Positions 38,001-46,459 of a stretch of DNA of 64,000 nucleotides are shown here, in pieces. A program made the translations under genes and the position numbers. The stretch comes from Mytilus galloprovincialis (lineage: Eukaryota; Mollusca; Bivalvia; Mytilida; Mytilidae): positions 45,194,602-45,258,601 of the forward strand of contig NC_134850.1 in assembly GCF_965363235.1 (NCBI RefSeq), read 5' to 3'. Under the pieces are notes generated by a model, which saw only the letters and a list, made by a program, of their open reading frames with translations, did not search any database and had not been told where the DNA came from. Position 1 is the stretch's first letter, and every line of letters begins with the position of its first letter.

Positions 38001-41000
38001 AAGCCAAAAGAAATTAGTAATAAAAAAATCATGCATCGGAGACTAAAATCAACTAAAACACATCCCAGGGATTTAGTATTTTAACGTCATGAACAGTCAG
38101 AGAAGACATGACTTGTGCAATGCCAAAAATAAATGTATCGACAGGTAGTAGGATAGTGAGGAGCGACTTCTATAGAGATAAAAATTAACGTGTCTGTGTC
38201 TATACATCCCGTCTCAAAAGAAGATACAATTTAGTTATGTTTTAATTTGCTAATGACAAAATCGATATTAGTGACAATGTAAACTATATTAAGAGATCTA
38301 ATTACAATATTGGTACGATAACCCTTACTTATAGATTTGTTTAAAAGTTCGATAAGTTTACACGGATCACATAGTGATTTCCTCGCTTTAAGTACAATAT
38401 TACCATGAAAGGAGTAGGTCCGGTAAGGACCGATTTTGGCCTCAAATTTCAGGTTCATCTTACGAAAGATTTTGACCACTTTTTAAACACTTAAGTGTCC
38501 ATTTTATTTGAATCAATTAGTTTATGTGAAAGATTTTAACTGATTTAGTCATAAAAAACGCACAGATTCAAGCTGAAATATGAAAAATCTACAAAATATG
38601 CTGAAAATTGTCACTTTTCAGATGGTTTTTGTCAAAACTGAAAGTGGCCGCATCCGTGTTCATCCTCAACCTTTATATATGTTATGTATTAACATAAAAT
38701 ACAACTTACATTTCAATATTAAGGATGAACACGAATGCGGCCACTTTCGTTTTACACGAAAACCGTCTAAAATTTAAGTAAAATGCTAGAATTGTGAAAT
38801 TTTTAGTAATTTAGAATGACTTAATGGTGCTAGTACCCGATATATGTGCATTGTATTGTCAAAAACAGCCCATATTTATGTAGCAGAAGCATTTTACTGT
38901 CCAATAAATAACTAAAAATTTACATTTTAACAATTTTGTAAAACTGCTATATTTTGGGGCCAAAAAGGGGTCTTACTGGACCTACTCCTTTAGGATGTGA
39001 AATACCATTTTTAAAAAGTTGTTTACAGGTGCAGCCAAATTTACTAATCAAATCTTTGTATCTATGAAAGAATTTAGTAAAAGTTTTAAGTTATTTATGG
39101 TATCGAAATCCCTGACACAACAATTTCCCAGTAATGCATTGATTACGTTCGTTAAAATCTATGACATCAGAACACACACGGTCAAACCGAACGAGTTGGG
39201 ATATATAAACAACGTATGATGGAGTCAAAGGCACATCGCCGTCTAAAAAAGGAAAATTAACAATAGGAAATGAAAAATCGTCTCTTTTGTCGTGAATTTT
39301 AGTATGAAGTTTCCCGTTTGAATTTGAAATGTCTAAATCTAGAAAAGGACAACTGCTGCTGTTTATGTTAGATTTAGTTAAAGTTAGTTATTTTGGGTAA
39401 ATTTCGGAAGTATATTTAGAGAACTCTGGATTATTCAACGAAAAAAATATCATCCAGATAACGGTAGGTATTTTTGAATGTATCAACCAAATATAACGAT
39501 GATGGGTCTTTACTGAGTTTGGTCATAAACTGAGATTCATAGCAATATATAAATAAATCTGCTATTAAAGGGGCATAGTTAGTGCCCATAGGAATACCTA
39601 CTACCTGACGATATACTTTATCGCCGAAACGTACATAAATGTCATCTAGCAGAACATTTAAAGCTTTAATCATATCCGCACATTTCCAGTAAGTGTATCT
39701 AGCTTACTTTCCTTTTTCGTTATAGAAAAGGCTTTAAACGAGTTACAGAAATAAAATTACAATGAGATTTTTCGAAAGACCATTTTATCAAATACAAAAA
39801 CTGTTTTTTATAAGATTGTGCGGAAGTGTAGTGTACAGAGTAGAAAAATCATAACTGTCAAAAGAATTATAAGGACCATTAAAAGCATGTATTTTATCTA
39901 AAACCTCTAAAGAATGTTTAACACTCCAAAAATAATTAATACCATTATTTTCATAAGCTTTATTACAAAAGTTAATAACCAGTTCTTTTCAATAGTAGTA
40001 AGGGAGGTAGTTTAAAGCACTCATAAATAAGTAGTAGCACACTTTCTACGAAGCGGAGATGAAACGGAATTGAAATGTTTGTTTGTGTAATTTCGGTACC
40101 CAGTACATGGTAGGGACTTTCAAATGTTTGGAAGATGCTTTAAGCTGGGTAGTGGCAGTGGTATGCTTGTTAACGATATGCACATTTGTTGTAATGTTGC
40201 AAGTCTATGTATCAACGTTTGGGATACATGTTCAAATTAATTCAGTGGAGAAAGAAAGATCTGATTGATAAATATCATTAAATCTCGTTTTATCATAACA
40301 GTTGAAAGATGTAATAGCAGTAAAAAGTAAAATCACAGAAATACTGAACTTAGAGGGAAATCTAATCAGAAAGTTCACAATCACAAGGCAAAATCAAATA
40401 ACAAAACACATCAAAAACGAATGGACAAGAACTGTCATATTCCTGACTTGGTACAGGCATTTTCAAATGTAGAAAATGGTGGATTTAACCTGGTTTTATA
40501 GCGCTAACCCTCTCACTTTGATTACAGTCTCATTAAATTCCGTTATATTTACAATGATACGTGAACTAAACAGACATAATAAAAAAAATAGTCAAAATAT
40601 TGTTACACCAGTTATTGGTTATATTGTTATAACGAAGAGGAAACTGGTTCAGAGTACCGAAGAACTTCAATTTTCTAATAAACATTTTTTTACAAGGAAA
40701 TAAATAAATGTTTATGTACTTATGTGATGAATTACTCTCATAAGTCAATTCATGACATAAAAACAACACACATATATATGATTTATAACCGCGTCTGGCG
40801 TATTAAATTATAAGTCTGGTACCTTTGATAACTATTTGCATGTAACCACGTGTGACGTTACCAAAACAACTCAGTGGCGGATCCAGAACTTTTGGTAAGA
40901 GGGGACCCACTGACTGACATAAGGTGGACCACTCCAGTCATGCTCCAAGGACTCCCTATAAAAACCAACCATTTTTTTACACCACGGGATCCGCCTATGC

Positions 41001-42276
41001 AACTGATATAATATGGCAATTTTTTTTTGGCATATACTGTACCGTAAAAAAGTCAATATCAAAAAACAAATAAAGCGTTAAAATTACAGATTAAATGTAT
41101 AATTATAAAATTTAAAATATAAAGACAGTACACAATCAAATTATTCTTACATAATGGTGGGTTGGCCCCCTCCGTAAACAAATCAATATGCTATCGGCAT
41201 TTACAAATATCAACACAGTCGTGCCAATAACGGTCGTGTACCAGTCTAACGTAATGGTCAATGAACAAGTTATCATACATCGAGTAAGGACCGAGAAGCA
41301 AGTCACTCGAGAACAGATCGAGAATTCGTCGAGTAGCGGTCGAATTGATCGGGAAAGGATTAACTCGACCAATGTCCGATCGCTTCCAGATCACTGCGAC
41401 TTCTATATTTATTTTACCACAGACCAACTCGACCAATACCCGATCCCTTTGCGACAACATTCGACCACTCTGAAATGATCAGACATTAGTCGAGCAAAGG
41501 TCGAAATGATCGAATACTGATCGGAAATTTTGTTGTATTCCGACCAATCTCGATCTCTACACGATCCTTTCCCAATCAATTCGACCGCTACTCGACGAAT
41601 TCTCGATCTCTACTCGAGTGACTTGCTTCTCGGTCCTTACTCGATTGTTTTTTACATGTCAAAAACTCTCGAGGAGATGGTCAGATCGATGACGAGGAGG
41701 GTAGACTATCCCGAACATCCTTGTCGATTGAGTCAGATCAGTCTCCCGATCACGTTATTTGTCTTGATCGTGCTTAAACGAGTTGATCTGATCGGCAGTG
41801 TGAACATAGATTATTTAATAGGTGGATGTCACATGGTCCAAATTTGATTGACTCCCTTTTATCAATACTATATGTGCGATATTCGTCATAAATAGGTAAT
41901 ATGTCGCTCAAGGTTTATATCTATAACCATGATAATAAAGCATTTAATAAATTCATTTCGGTGAATTGAATGTTGATAACAGGAACAAATTATATTTGGT
42001 TTACGTATCAATTTTCAAAAATTTTGGTTTATTCTATTCTTGTTTATTTGCTAGCTGTTGTATGATAACTGCATATAATGTTAAGTGGTCAAATATTTGT
42101 TTTACAGTGATGGTGAAAAAGGGTTTTTGGTTGATTTGAAACGAAAAAGAGATCGGCTCAAAAAGCGTCGGAGTATACTTATTGAGGAGTACAACGAATT
42201 GAAAGACGATATCGAGAGGCTTGATTTGGAAATAGACTCGGTAGAAAAAAAAATCGCTGACATAGAAATCGAATAA
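20005..42276 (+). CDS. DED / NB-ARC-like / TPR-like / coiled-coil protein, six-exon gene model
   Basis: Exons: 20005-20071, 21222-21452, 24528-24635, 31713-34312, 36206-36288, 42108-42276. All phases agree and the coding length is 3258 nt, giving 1085 residues plus stop. Domains in order: DED (about 6-88, with R-N-D-L); NB-ARC-like region (about 130-430) with an altered P-loop GLPGTWKS (136-143), no Walker B Asp, a GLPLA-like segment (about 303-312) and an MHD-position His (about 420); helical TPR-like region to about 1000; and a coiled coil at 1030-1085. DEDs link to FADD/caspase-8-type complexes and STAND proteins act as scaffolds, so an immune or death-signalling adaptor is a reasonable inference. 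Start chosen: ATG with G at +4 (tatcATGG), shared with the paralog at 58966. Not confirmed by transcripts. Confidence 0.75.
20072..21221. other. intron 1
   Basis: 1150 bp, GT...AG. It holds an old - strand fragment of the family-1 reverse transcriptase (20690-20960) and otherwise AT-rich sequence. Confidence 0.6.
20690..20960 (-). mobile_element. old retroelement RT fragment (family 1)
   Basis: The - strand reading contains QAAAAYGMYIF and nearby segments aligning with the PAAPAYGVYIS part of the RT at 55503-55928. Short, diverged, and without the tail. A non-LTR or Penelope-like origin is likely. Confidence 0.45.
21222..21452 (+). CDS. exon 2: core of the death effector domain
   Basis: 231 nt, phase 1 to phase 1. 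It encodes helices 2-6 of the DED, including GKGVLEKIVTGTDLVQLLEE, LSADNVEQL and the charge-triad element GRNDL. About four of five residues match the paralogous exon at 59269-59496, which is one codon shorter (N-D-I versus D-V before GKG). The donor is unusual: GCAAGT instead of GTAAGT, a GC-AG intron. The paralog has GTAAGT at the same place. Confidence 0.8.
21453..24527. other. intron 2 (GC donor)
   Basis: 3075 bp from GCAAGT to 'gttttag'. It holds a family-1 retroelement tail (22258-22650). The rest is AT-rich DNA without recognisable features. Confidence 0.55.
22258..22650 (+). mobile_element. 5'-truncated retroelement tail (family 1)
   Basis: Begins in the last codons of the RT frame ('cacgagttggttgtccgtta') and continues through the same tail as 12725-13115, ending near 'aatgtccctctggtatcttt'. 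Diverged from the other copies, so not recent. Confidence 0.65.
24528..24635 (+). CDS. exon 3: linker leading into the P-loop
   Basis: 108 nt, phase 1 to phase 1. It encodes DYYRLHGMHVIEQY... and ends with AVILK plus the first base of a Gly codon. That Gly opens the P-loop, so the intron splits the nucleotide-binding motif. The paralogous exon at 63518-63625 has the same length and ends SVILK plus g. Conserved landmarks are Y-Y-x-L-H-G-M-H-V and C-x-H-M. Confidence 0.75.
25461..25505 (+). ncRNA. type I hammerhead ribozyme, intact motif
   Basis: Stem I 'gcgtca' pairs with 'tggcgt' (two G-T wobbles). The core is CTGATGA. Stem II is GTCT/AGAC with loop 'tatgt', then GAAA, a two-base-pair stem III around 'gcgc', and GTC at the predicted cleavage point after 25498. 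Every core position required by the hammerhead consensus is present. A short stem III usually implies activity as a dimer. Confidence 0.75.
25527..26387. mobile_element. non-autonomous hAT-like DNA transposon
   Basis: The element starts 'cagggtttcccctgg' and ends 'ccagcggaaaccctg', imperfect terminal inverted repeats. It is flanked by a perfect 8-bp target duplication CTGGTACC (25519-25526 and 26388-26395). The undisturbed sequence CTGGTACCTTTGATAAC is seen in neighbouring array units, so the insertion point is certain. An 8-bp duplication and CAGGG-type ends point to the hAT superfamily. It is 861 bp long with 'tttcgccaa' words near both ends and no transposase frame. Confidence 0.8.
26683..26726 (+). 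ncRNA. hammerhead ribozyme, weakened stem II
   Basis: The CTGATGA core and GAAA are retained, with predicted cleavage after 26720. Stem II reads GGGT/AGTC and pairs poorly, and stem I has one more weak pair ('tggtgt'). Activity is doubtful. Confidence 0.55.
27042..27085 (+). ncRNA. type I hammerhead ribozyme, intact motif
   Basis: Same core and stems as the 25461 copy, with predicted cleavage after 27079. It lies 359 nt downstream of the previous cleavage site, so cleavage at both would release one monomer. Confidence 0.75.
27314..27572 (+). mobile_element. retroelement tail inserted in an array unit (family 2)
   Basis: It interrupts the unit between 'caggaatagataat' and 'tagccgtatttggc'. 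The insert ends in the family-2 tail 'ctcattggcaatcatacca'. It explains why the third unit is about 620 bp instead of about 355. Confidence 0.6.
27662..27705 (+). pseudogene. decayed hammerhead ribozyme
   Basis: The core is CTAATGA and the GAAA box is GTAA, so two catalytic positions are lost. Stem I is still intact. Confidence 0.6.
27925..29115 (+). repeat. long dispersed mussel repeat with internal duplication
   Basis: Starts at 'cagctggcccagagggccaa' and ends at 'aaggtgagcgacacaggct'. Two internal copies each carry 'cttttacaaaaatcttct', 'attattagggtatctagtt', 'aaccgagatggcc'-type text and 'ccaaaatggtcagttgac', at about 28005 and 28405. Same family as 1-290 and 5216-5740. 'cgtccgtcgtcgt' near 27975 is a characteristic landmark. 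No coding frame. Confidence 0.7.
29116..29759. other. AT-rich intronic sequence
   Basis: Contains one short family-1 tail fragment ('gagtttgactgtccctttgg', about 29201-29240) and otherwise nothing recognised. Confidence 0.4.
29760..30180 (+). repeat. decayed hammerhead-related repeats, two copies
   Basis: At 29768 'gcgttc' pairs perfectly with 'gaacgc' near 29803 around a CTAATGA core and a GAAAA box, which is a hammerhead-like layout with a changed core and poor stem II. A more eroded copy is near 30105-30150. Both are followed by 'ataacgtgctgtttt', a shared unit border. Probably a third, older subfamily. Confidence 0.45.
30815..30960 (+). repeat. dispersed repeat tail (family 4)
   Basis: 'gccagctgaaggacgcctcc', 'tgcgggaatttctcgctgca' and 'gacacattcccgatttccat' are also found, in diverged form, at 62165-62280. 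Probably the 3' part of another retroelement. Confidence 0.6.
31075..31440 (-). repeat. retroelement tail (family 2)
   Basis: Very similar to 37000-37370, where the same tail follows an RT-bearing element on the - strand. Landmarks: 'gtgccaatgagacaactctc', 'aatgtacggcc', 'tataaagggccccaaaat', 'ggattaaacgttttaatgg'. It is 5'-truncated and ends close to the acceptor of exon 4. Confidence 0.65.
31713..34312 (+). CDS. exon 4: NB-ARC-like domain and TPR-like helical region
   Basis: 2600 nt, phase 1 to phase 0, the bulk of the protein. It opens by completing Gly136 and reads GLPGTWKSRHAFRYAHEF, the layout of an NB-ARC P-loop with W in place of the invariant Gly. SLIWRIDCNTE resembles the 'WIDA' strand of the TPR-type NB-ARC family. 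RHLFILLGF stands where LLILDN is normal, so the Walker B Asp is absent. SIIVATSES replaces the ITSR strand. YLPDGLAFAKTYI matches GLPLA, and TAHGFTFMVMK matches the winged-helix His motif. The C-terminal third has the conserved blocks CPVFSPVTHRSG, FTEFGVVKRIG and HYKKAYDRE and TPR-like helical hairpins. The true exon start is the acceptor at 31711-31712, not an upstream ATG in the same frame. Confidence 0.8.
34394..34708 (-). mobile_element. solo retrozyme-like unit, antisense
   Basis: The reverse complement runs from the 'gtttcgtccccgagggtatc' side through 'caacacttcggtgttgac' and 'atgtggtcattttt' to the ribozyme and 'ggtacctttgataac'. The hammerhead (34426-34469) has core CTGATGA and stem II intact, but the GAAA box reads GGAA. 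One unit long, so probably a single insertion. Confidence 0.65.
35499..35900. mobile_element. MITE with ~22-bp terminal inverted repeats
   Basis: Left end 'aagggtgtacttaagtgagg', right end 'cctcacctaagtacatccct' complementary with two mismatches. About 400 bp, AT-rich inside, no frame. Target duplication unclear. Confidence 0.6.
36206..36288 (+). CDS. exon 5: charged linker exon
   Basis: 83 nt, phase 0 to phase 2, encoding KKLSEKRQSREKSETKDKPE and a few more residues, a Lys/Glu/Ser-rich disordered linker. Acceptor 'atttcacag', donor GTACGT at 36289. It matches 4291-4388 in phase and position. The split codon ga|t joins the terminal exon in frame. The donor is the least certain border. Confidence 0.6.
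36387..36500. repeat. fold-back element, relative of 17440-17620
   Basis: 'attttctcgcttgagccggt' is the reverse complement of the centre of the 17.5-kb element. The outer 'atcgctggtcat' and 'gaccaatgat' parts pair weakly. Confidence 0.5.
36710..36935 (-). mobile_element. truncated retroelement tail (family 1)
   Basis: The - strand copy of the tail contains 'agagggacgaaagatac', 'gacacaacatagaaaac' and 'gctccacatgttgcacc'. It lacks the RT part seen at 55503-56170. Confidence 0.65.
37574..37678. repeat. near-perfect hairpin, 37-bp arms
   Basis: Arm 37574-37610 ('taggtagtttcgtttttgat' inside) pairs with 37642-37678 over a 31-nt loop. MITE-like, nested in the family-2 retroelement. Confidence 0.7.
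38408..38991. mobile_element. MITE with 23-bp ends and central hairpin
   Basis: Left end 'aaaggagtaggtccggtaag', right end 'cttactggacctactccttt'. A central hairpin pairs 38621-38666 with 38722-38767 ('gtggccgcatccgtgttcat' against its complement). It sits inside the RT fossil, so it is the younger of the two. Target duplication not resolved. Confidence 0.7.
40315..40560 (+). repeat. dispersed mussel repeat (family 5)
   Basis: Landmarks 'aaaatactgaacttagagg', 'gaactgtcatattcctgact' and 'gtagaaaatggtggattta'. Copies at 47470-47715 (duplication) and, diverged, 56480-56680. Present at the duplication breakpoint. Confidence 0.6.
40790..40998. repeat. retrozyme fragment followed by GGATCCGCC-ended MITE
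   Basis: A fragment 'cgcgtctggcgtattaaatt' through 'tacctttgataactattt' (about 40790-40838) is the 3' part of a hammerhead unit. Next is a short element with ends 'ggcggatccag' (40876) and 'ggatccgcc' (to about 40995). Both recur at about 47947-48155. Confidence 0.55.
41278..41812. mobile_element. GATCGA-word fold-back element, one end preserved
   Basis: Arm about 41280-41360 pairs with about 41565-41644 ('gagtaaggaccgagaagcaa' against its complement, then 'gagaattcgtcgagtagcgg'). The right end 'gatcggcagtgtgaac' matches the terminal repeat of 13996-17100. The duplicate is at 48435-48969. Frames through it are by-products of the repeated words. Confidence 0.65.
42108..42276 (+). CDS. exon 6: terminal coiled coil of the complete gene
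   Basis: Acceptor 'tttacag' ends at 42107; the exon enters in phase 2 and stops at TAA 42274-42276. It reads DGEKGFLVDLKRKRDRLKKR, then an uninterrupted heptad helix (LKDDIERLDLEIDSVEKKI) of about 45 residues, a likely dimer or trimer segment. A poly(A) signal follows after 15 nt. Homologous in phase, start (D-G) and nature to 457-610 and 5906-6059. An almost identical second copy lies at 49265-49433, so either could serve as last exon. Confidence 0.7.
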
Positions 42277-42291
42277 CAAAAGTCACAGATT

Positions 42292-42297
42292 AATAAA
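42292..42297 (+). promoter_or_regulatory. poly(A) signal AATAAA
   Basis: Canonical hexamer just after the stop of exon 6. The duplicate copy has the same hexamer after 49433. Confidence 0.5.
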
Positions 42298-42333
42298 TAA
42301 CGCTGCAAATTGTGACATTTTTATATTTGCACA

Positions 42334-42522
42334 ATAGAACAGGGAAGATACCTTAAAATACCAAGAGAAGAAAGATTATGCAAAAACTGTAAGCAAATTG
42401 AAGATGAAATGCATTGCTTTTTATATTGTAATAGAAACCATAATAATAGAAAAGTTTATTTAGATTTTTTGAAAAATGAAAATATCCACTTTATTTTAAA
42501 TGTCATGGATAAAATAACATAA
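42334..42522 (+). mobile_element. LINE 3'-end fragment (C-terminal zinc-knuckle region)
   Basis: The frame IEQGRYLKIPREERLCKNC, then QIEDEMHCFLYC, ends at TAA. This is the Cys-Cys-His-Cys C-terminal segment typical of the ORF2 protein of jockey/CR1-like LINEs ('GRY..IPREER.C..C...IEDE.H.L..C'). It is 5'-truncated to about 60 codons and starts 57 bp after the stop of exon 6. Duplicate at 49491-49679. Confidence 0.7.
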
Positions 42523-43903
42523 AAATTATATACTCAACCCAATTTCACACGTGAAGGTAAATAAGCTAGGTGAATTGGCAATTGTATCCCCCCCCCCCAT
42601 ATTTGCAAATGGACGTTCCTGAAATGAATAGTTAAGCGCCTGTAGAAAGTCCAGTTGAATACATATTTTTTAACACGCTGTAAGGGCGTAAATATATAAG
42701 CTTGTTTTTTACTAATCATTAATGAAGTTTTCAATTTCAAAAAAAAAGAATTTAAAAAAATTGTGTTAATTTATTATAGCTCCTCATTGTGTGGTCTTTA
42801 CGTCTTGTAATACATGTAAATGACATGTATATCACGTTCTTCAGGGAGAAACAGAAAATGCCTATTAAACATTTGTTCTGCACTATAAGAGGCTGGAACC
42901 TTTAAAAGGGACCAGCAAGTTTGTTTAAAGAAGCCTCTTTGGAAACATAATGTAACAACAGTTGTATAGGAAAAGAGTATAATCAACAAGAGCATCCTTT
43001 TTTTTCTCGCAAAGTTGACCTTATTTTTCGTACACAAATTATAACTTTAATTTTAATACAGTGGTTGAAATGAGCAGAAACAGATTTACGGTACCAGGGA
43101 ACCGCCGCCGTATCAAGCTACATGTAAAATATTTAATGCATAGACTTTTACAAGTTCTACTGCTAACGTTATCTTGCTATGGCCCATTTGAAAGTGCCCG
43201 GGGCCATGCCAATGACAGTATTCTAGGATATCATTATTTAGAATGAAACTAGTACTTGTGAAATTCATGTTTAGTAATGTTCATGCCTTATATTTATTAA
43301 GAAAAATAAGTTAAATGTGTTCTAACCCGAAATTCAAATGATTTCAAGTTTTCATATACTGCTGAACCATTTTATCAGGTGCAAAAAGTGTTGCTAATTT
43401 TGACATATCTTTTAGCTTTGAAAGGGGACACGATTTATTTTAGACCAGCGTCACATATATTTTGTTATGTGAGAGCTTAGACGTATGTCCCTTTCGATTA
43501 TTTTGAACAGAGAAAAGCAATAATTTGAGTTCTAAACGTACTTAATCAAATGTGTCCTAAATATCTCAATTTATTTAGGTGCATCTCAGATTATTTTTTG
43601 AACAATCAAACAAAGTATAATTGATGTTCATTTTTTGTTTTCTCTCTCTCTTGACCTTTTTCATTTGTATATATATTTATTTCAAAGTCTGCCAGTATCT
43701 ATATTTATGTACAGTTCAATAACTGTATTATTTGATTTGTAAAAGGATATTTGCTTGTTTCTGAATACTAAATATTTATTTCAACTGTTTTATATTGTTA
43801 TGTTATGATTTATCTGTCGTGAATGATTATTGTTTAAATTAACTTATTGAAAGTACTTGTGATACGTTTTTGTTACAAAATTTAAAACTGAATATAAAGA
43901 TCT
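42523..43903. other. AT-rich sequence, no gene supported
   Basis: Contains a C-run near 42588-42598 and a 61-codon frame at 43061-43246 after a possible acceptor ('tttaatacag', ending at 43050-43060). The frame has no recognisable domain and is repeated unchanged at 50220-50405 only because of the duplication. Confidence 0.35.
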
Positions 43904-44335
43904 AGTTACACTGTCAAGTTTTACTACGTTTTTAAAATTCGACGTTTCAACTTTGTTTTGAACAAAAATGTCCCGTTATTTTGAAAACTAGGTTTTACTA
44001 GGTTTGTGAGCTAGTACGCTCTTACCACCTTTTGCTACGTATATAGTATATGTACGTAAAGACCCACTTTTTCACCGCGCATTGATACGTTTCGATACGT
44101 AGTAAGCACGTTTTGTTGCGTTCCACTAAGCTTTGATACGTATTTAGTAATACAAGGTTTCTACTTCGTTTCAATTTGCTCTACGTTTGTTGTTGAATTT
44201 TCAAACCAAACGGAACAGGTCCAGTTTTGAACTAATGATCATTACGTTTCGATACGCTTCGTTACGTATATTCCCGTTTCGCTACTCTTTCAAATCGTAG
44301 TAAAACGAAGTTCTTGAAACATGACAGTGTGGCTG
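43904..44335. mobile_element. TACGTTTCGA-word fold-back element
   Basis: Ends 'gttacactgtcaagttttac' and a complementary 'gaaacatgacagtgtggct'. The interior is built from TTTCGATACGTA, TACTACG and TTTGCTACGTAT words. Copy at about 51063-51492. Same design as the GATCG and CGATTG families but with different words. Confidence 0.5.
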
Positions 44336-44518
44336 GGGCTTTATAAAGGCTCAAACGCTCCTTGTTGATATATGGAAGTAGTGTACGGAACAATTTGTCT
44401 ACAATGCAAAAACAATGTTACAAAATTGAATCTTTATTGAAAAATTATATATTGTAAAATTATATTTTGTGAATGTTGATAACAGTAAATTTCTTATTCA
44501 TGTTGTAATATATGTATA

Positions 44519-45345
44519 TGTTCCAGACCATATGAGTATTTGGACCGTACGCGTACGGTCCGGACCGTATATGTATACTCGTACGGTCCGACCATACGCG
44601 TACGGTCGGACCGTATGAGTATACGCGTATGGTCCAGTACGAGCTGACCATACATGTGATTGGATCATATGGGTTATATTTAAACAATTTATCACAATCT
44701 TTAAACTTAGTTTTACAAATTTTTATTATTACAATTAGATGGATAAACTGAACAAACGAACAATTGAAATTAACCATTTGTTTAATTGTATTTCTGAATC
44801 TTATGTTGGTACACTCGCCCAAGGTGACACTTGCTACAACGAGTAACGTAATATTTTTTACAATTAAAAATTAGGGGCGGATCCAGCCATTTTAAAAAGG
44901 GGAATTCCAACGACCAGAGTAAAATGGGGGGGGGGGGGTTCCAACTATATGCTCCCATACAAATGCATTGATCGTCCAAAAAAAGGGGAGGGGTTCCAAC
45001 AATTATGTTTACTTAAGATATCTTCAATTTCAGTGATCATAATTCAGTTAATGTATAACTGATTGATATGCTAAATACAAGAGATCAACAGAGTTGATTA
45101 GCGTGATTTTTTAAAATAGTTAGAATATAAAGTTTTTATTCCAATCACAATTGAACTTTTTTATATTAATTTGAGAATTAAGTTATGTTGATCTGTAATA
45201 TTCATTTGAAATTAATAAACTTGACCAACTTCTTAATATTAATCAGACCGTACGCGTACGGTCCGACCGTATGAGTATTTTGAAAAAGTACGCATACGGT
45301 CCAGACCGTACGCGTACGGTCCAAATACTCATACGGTCTGGAACA
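44519..45345. mobile_element. 827-bp inverted-repeat element, absent from the duplicate copy
   Basis: Ends 'tgttccagaccatatgag' and 'ctcatacggtctggaaca' are inverted. Each end continues into tandem palindromes of GACCGTACGCGTACGGTC (44540-44640 and 45244-45325). It is flanked by TATA on both sides (44515-44518, 45346-45349). The unoccupied site, with a single TATA, is at about 51674 in copy B. It contains a nested 'ggggcggatccagcc' repeat and a G-run near 44927-44938. No transposase. Confidence 0.8.
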
Positions 45346-45349
45346 TATA

Positions 45350-46459
45350 TACTACAAGACCTTATTGTTAACTACTAGTTGAAAAAATGTTATCCTGTTG
45401 AATGAAAGAAAACAATTATTAATGAATTAATTATTGTTCTTGCATATTTGATTTGGCCAGCTGTCAAATGCGGCGACGAATAATAGCATGGAAAAGACAT
45501 GGAATAGTATCGACACAAATATGAATTCTTCAAATATCGACCTAAAATCAAATTGTGTTTTTTGTCGACGTAGGACATCGCAGGACTGCAATAAAACTAT
45601 CATAAGACACCTATTGGATATATATATATATATATTATATAAAAAATCACGAGACTAAATTAAAAACCGATGATCTTTTCACAAAAATGAATATCCTAAC
45701 TTAGGTATACTGAAATTGATTTTTTCTGGTAATATTTGTTTGAGAAATGAGTCACTGAGATGTATTATTGCAATATAAAAAAGCGAGATTTGGAATGATT
45801 GCAAATCTACAACTATCCGTTAGAGTCATAATGACATGTATTTGGTGATTGGCTTAAAATAATCATCGTGCGGCCTCTAACAATGAGCAAAAATTCATAC
45901 CGTATAGTCAGCTATAAAAGACCTCGACATGACAAATAATGCAAGTGAAATAACGGTTGGATTAATGATTAATAATAATATAATAAAACACATGACAGAC
46001 TCACCGTGTAGAACGCCACATGCGGGGTGTCGGCTTTGTTTGACATGGGGTGGCAATTTTGAAGCGACGAAAAAGTAACAAGGTAAGTTCAAGCATCAAA
46101 ATTTCTTATTTTTAGAACTCTCAGTACCATATAATGTATTGCACGGAAGGAATGGCAACATAATCTATTTCCTGAAAGCAGAAGCAATCGTTTCCAGTGC
46201 TCAGTTTTCTCCAACACCTCGCCCTAGTTTTCCGTGTTGCAGATTTTGAGGCTTTATATGCAAATTTCAATATAAAAAAAACTACTTTACACAGCTACCC
46301 TCCGTATCATTTATATAGAATTGTATTCCTCTCATTGACTTATACCAAATACCAGTTTCTTAGTTAAAATTAATTGGTTTTAAAACTGTTATTCATCAAA
46401 ATATAAAGTGTCGCTCGGGGTGTCAGATTTTGCGTCGCAAGGGGTAGAGGCTTGTCATA
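45350..46459. other. unassigned sequence of duplicated unit A
   Basis: AT-rich, with a short family-2-like segment near 45865-45950. A 72-codon frame seen only in copy B (51816-52034) is not kept in copy A, so it is not taken as a gene. Confidence 0.35.

Larger units (their letters stand above)
36995..40100 (-). mobile_element. RT-bearing retroelement fossil (family 2, Penelope-like or LINE-like)
   Basis: On the - strand a frame at 39431-39673 has GIPMGTNYAPLIADLF and YRYLDDIFF, the reverse-transcriptase palm motifs. 38231-38479 carries later parts of the same protein family. The tail at 37000-37370 matches tails at 31075-31440 and, more distantly, 7905-8650. Two MITEs (37574-37678, 38408-38991) lie inside. 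The element is broken in many places and looks old. The RT resembles the widespread bivalve GIPMGTN-type, and I cannot settle between Penelope-like and LINE. Confidence 0.65.
36289..42107. other. intron 5
   Basis: 5819 bp filled with mobile DNA: a fold-back element, a family-1 tail, an RT-bearing family-2 element with two nested MITEs, and the left end of the 6-kb duplicated unit (from 40303). Confidence 0.55.

Noticed and set aside
43061-43246. 61-codon frame after a possible acceptor, repeated at 50220-50405
   Set aside because: No recognisable protein; identity between copies follows from the recent duplication and is not evidence of selection.
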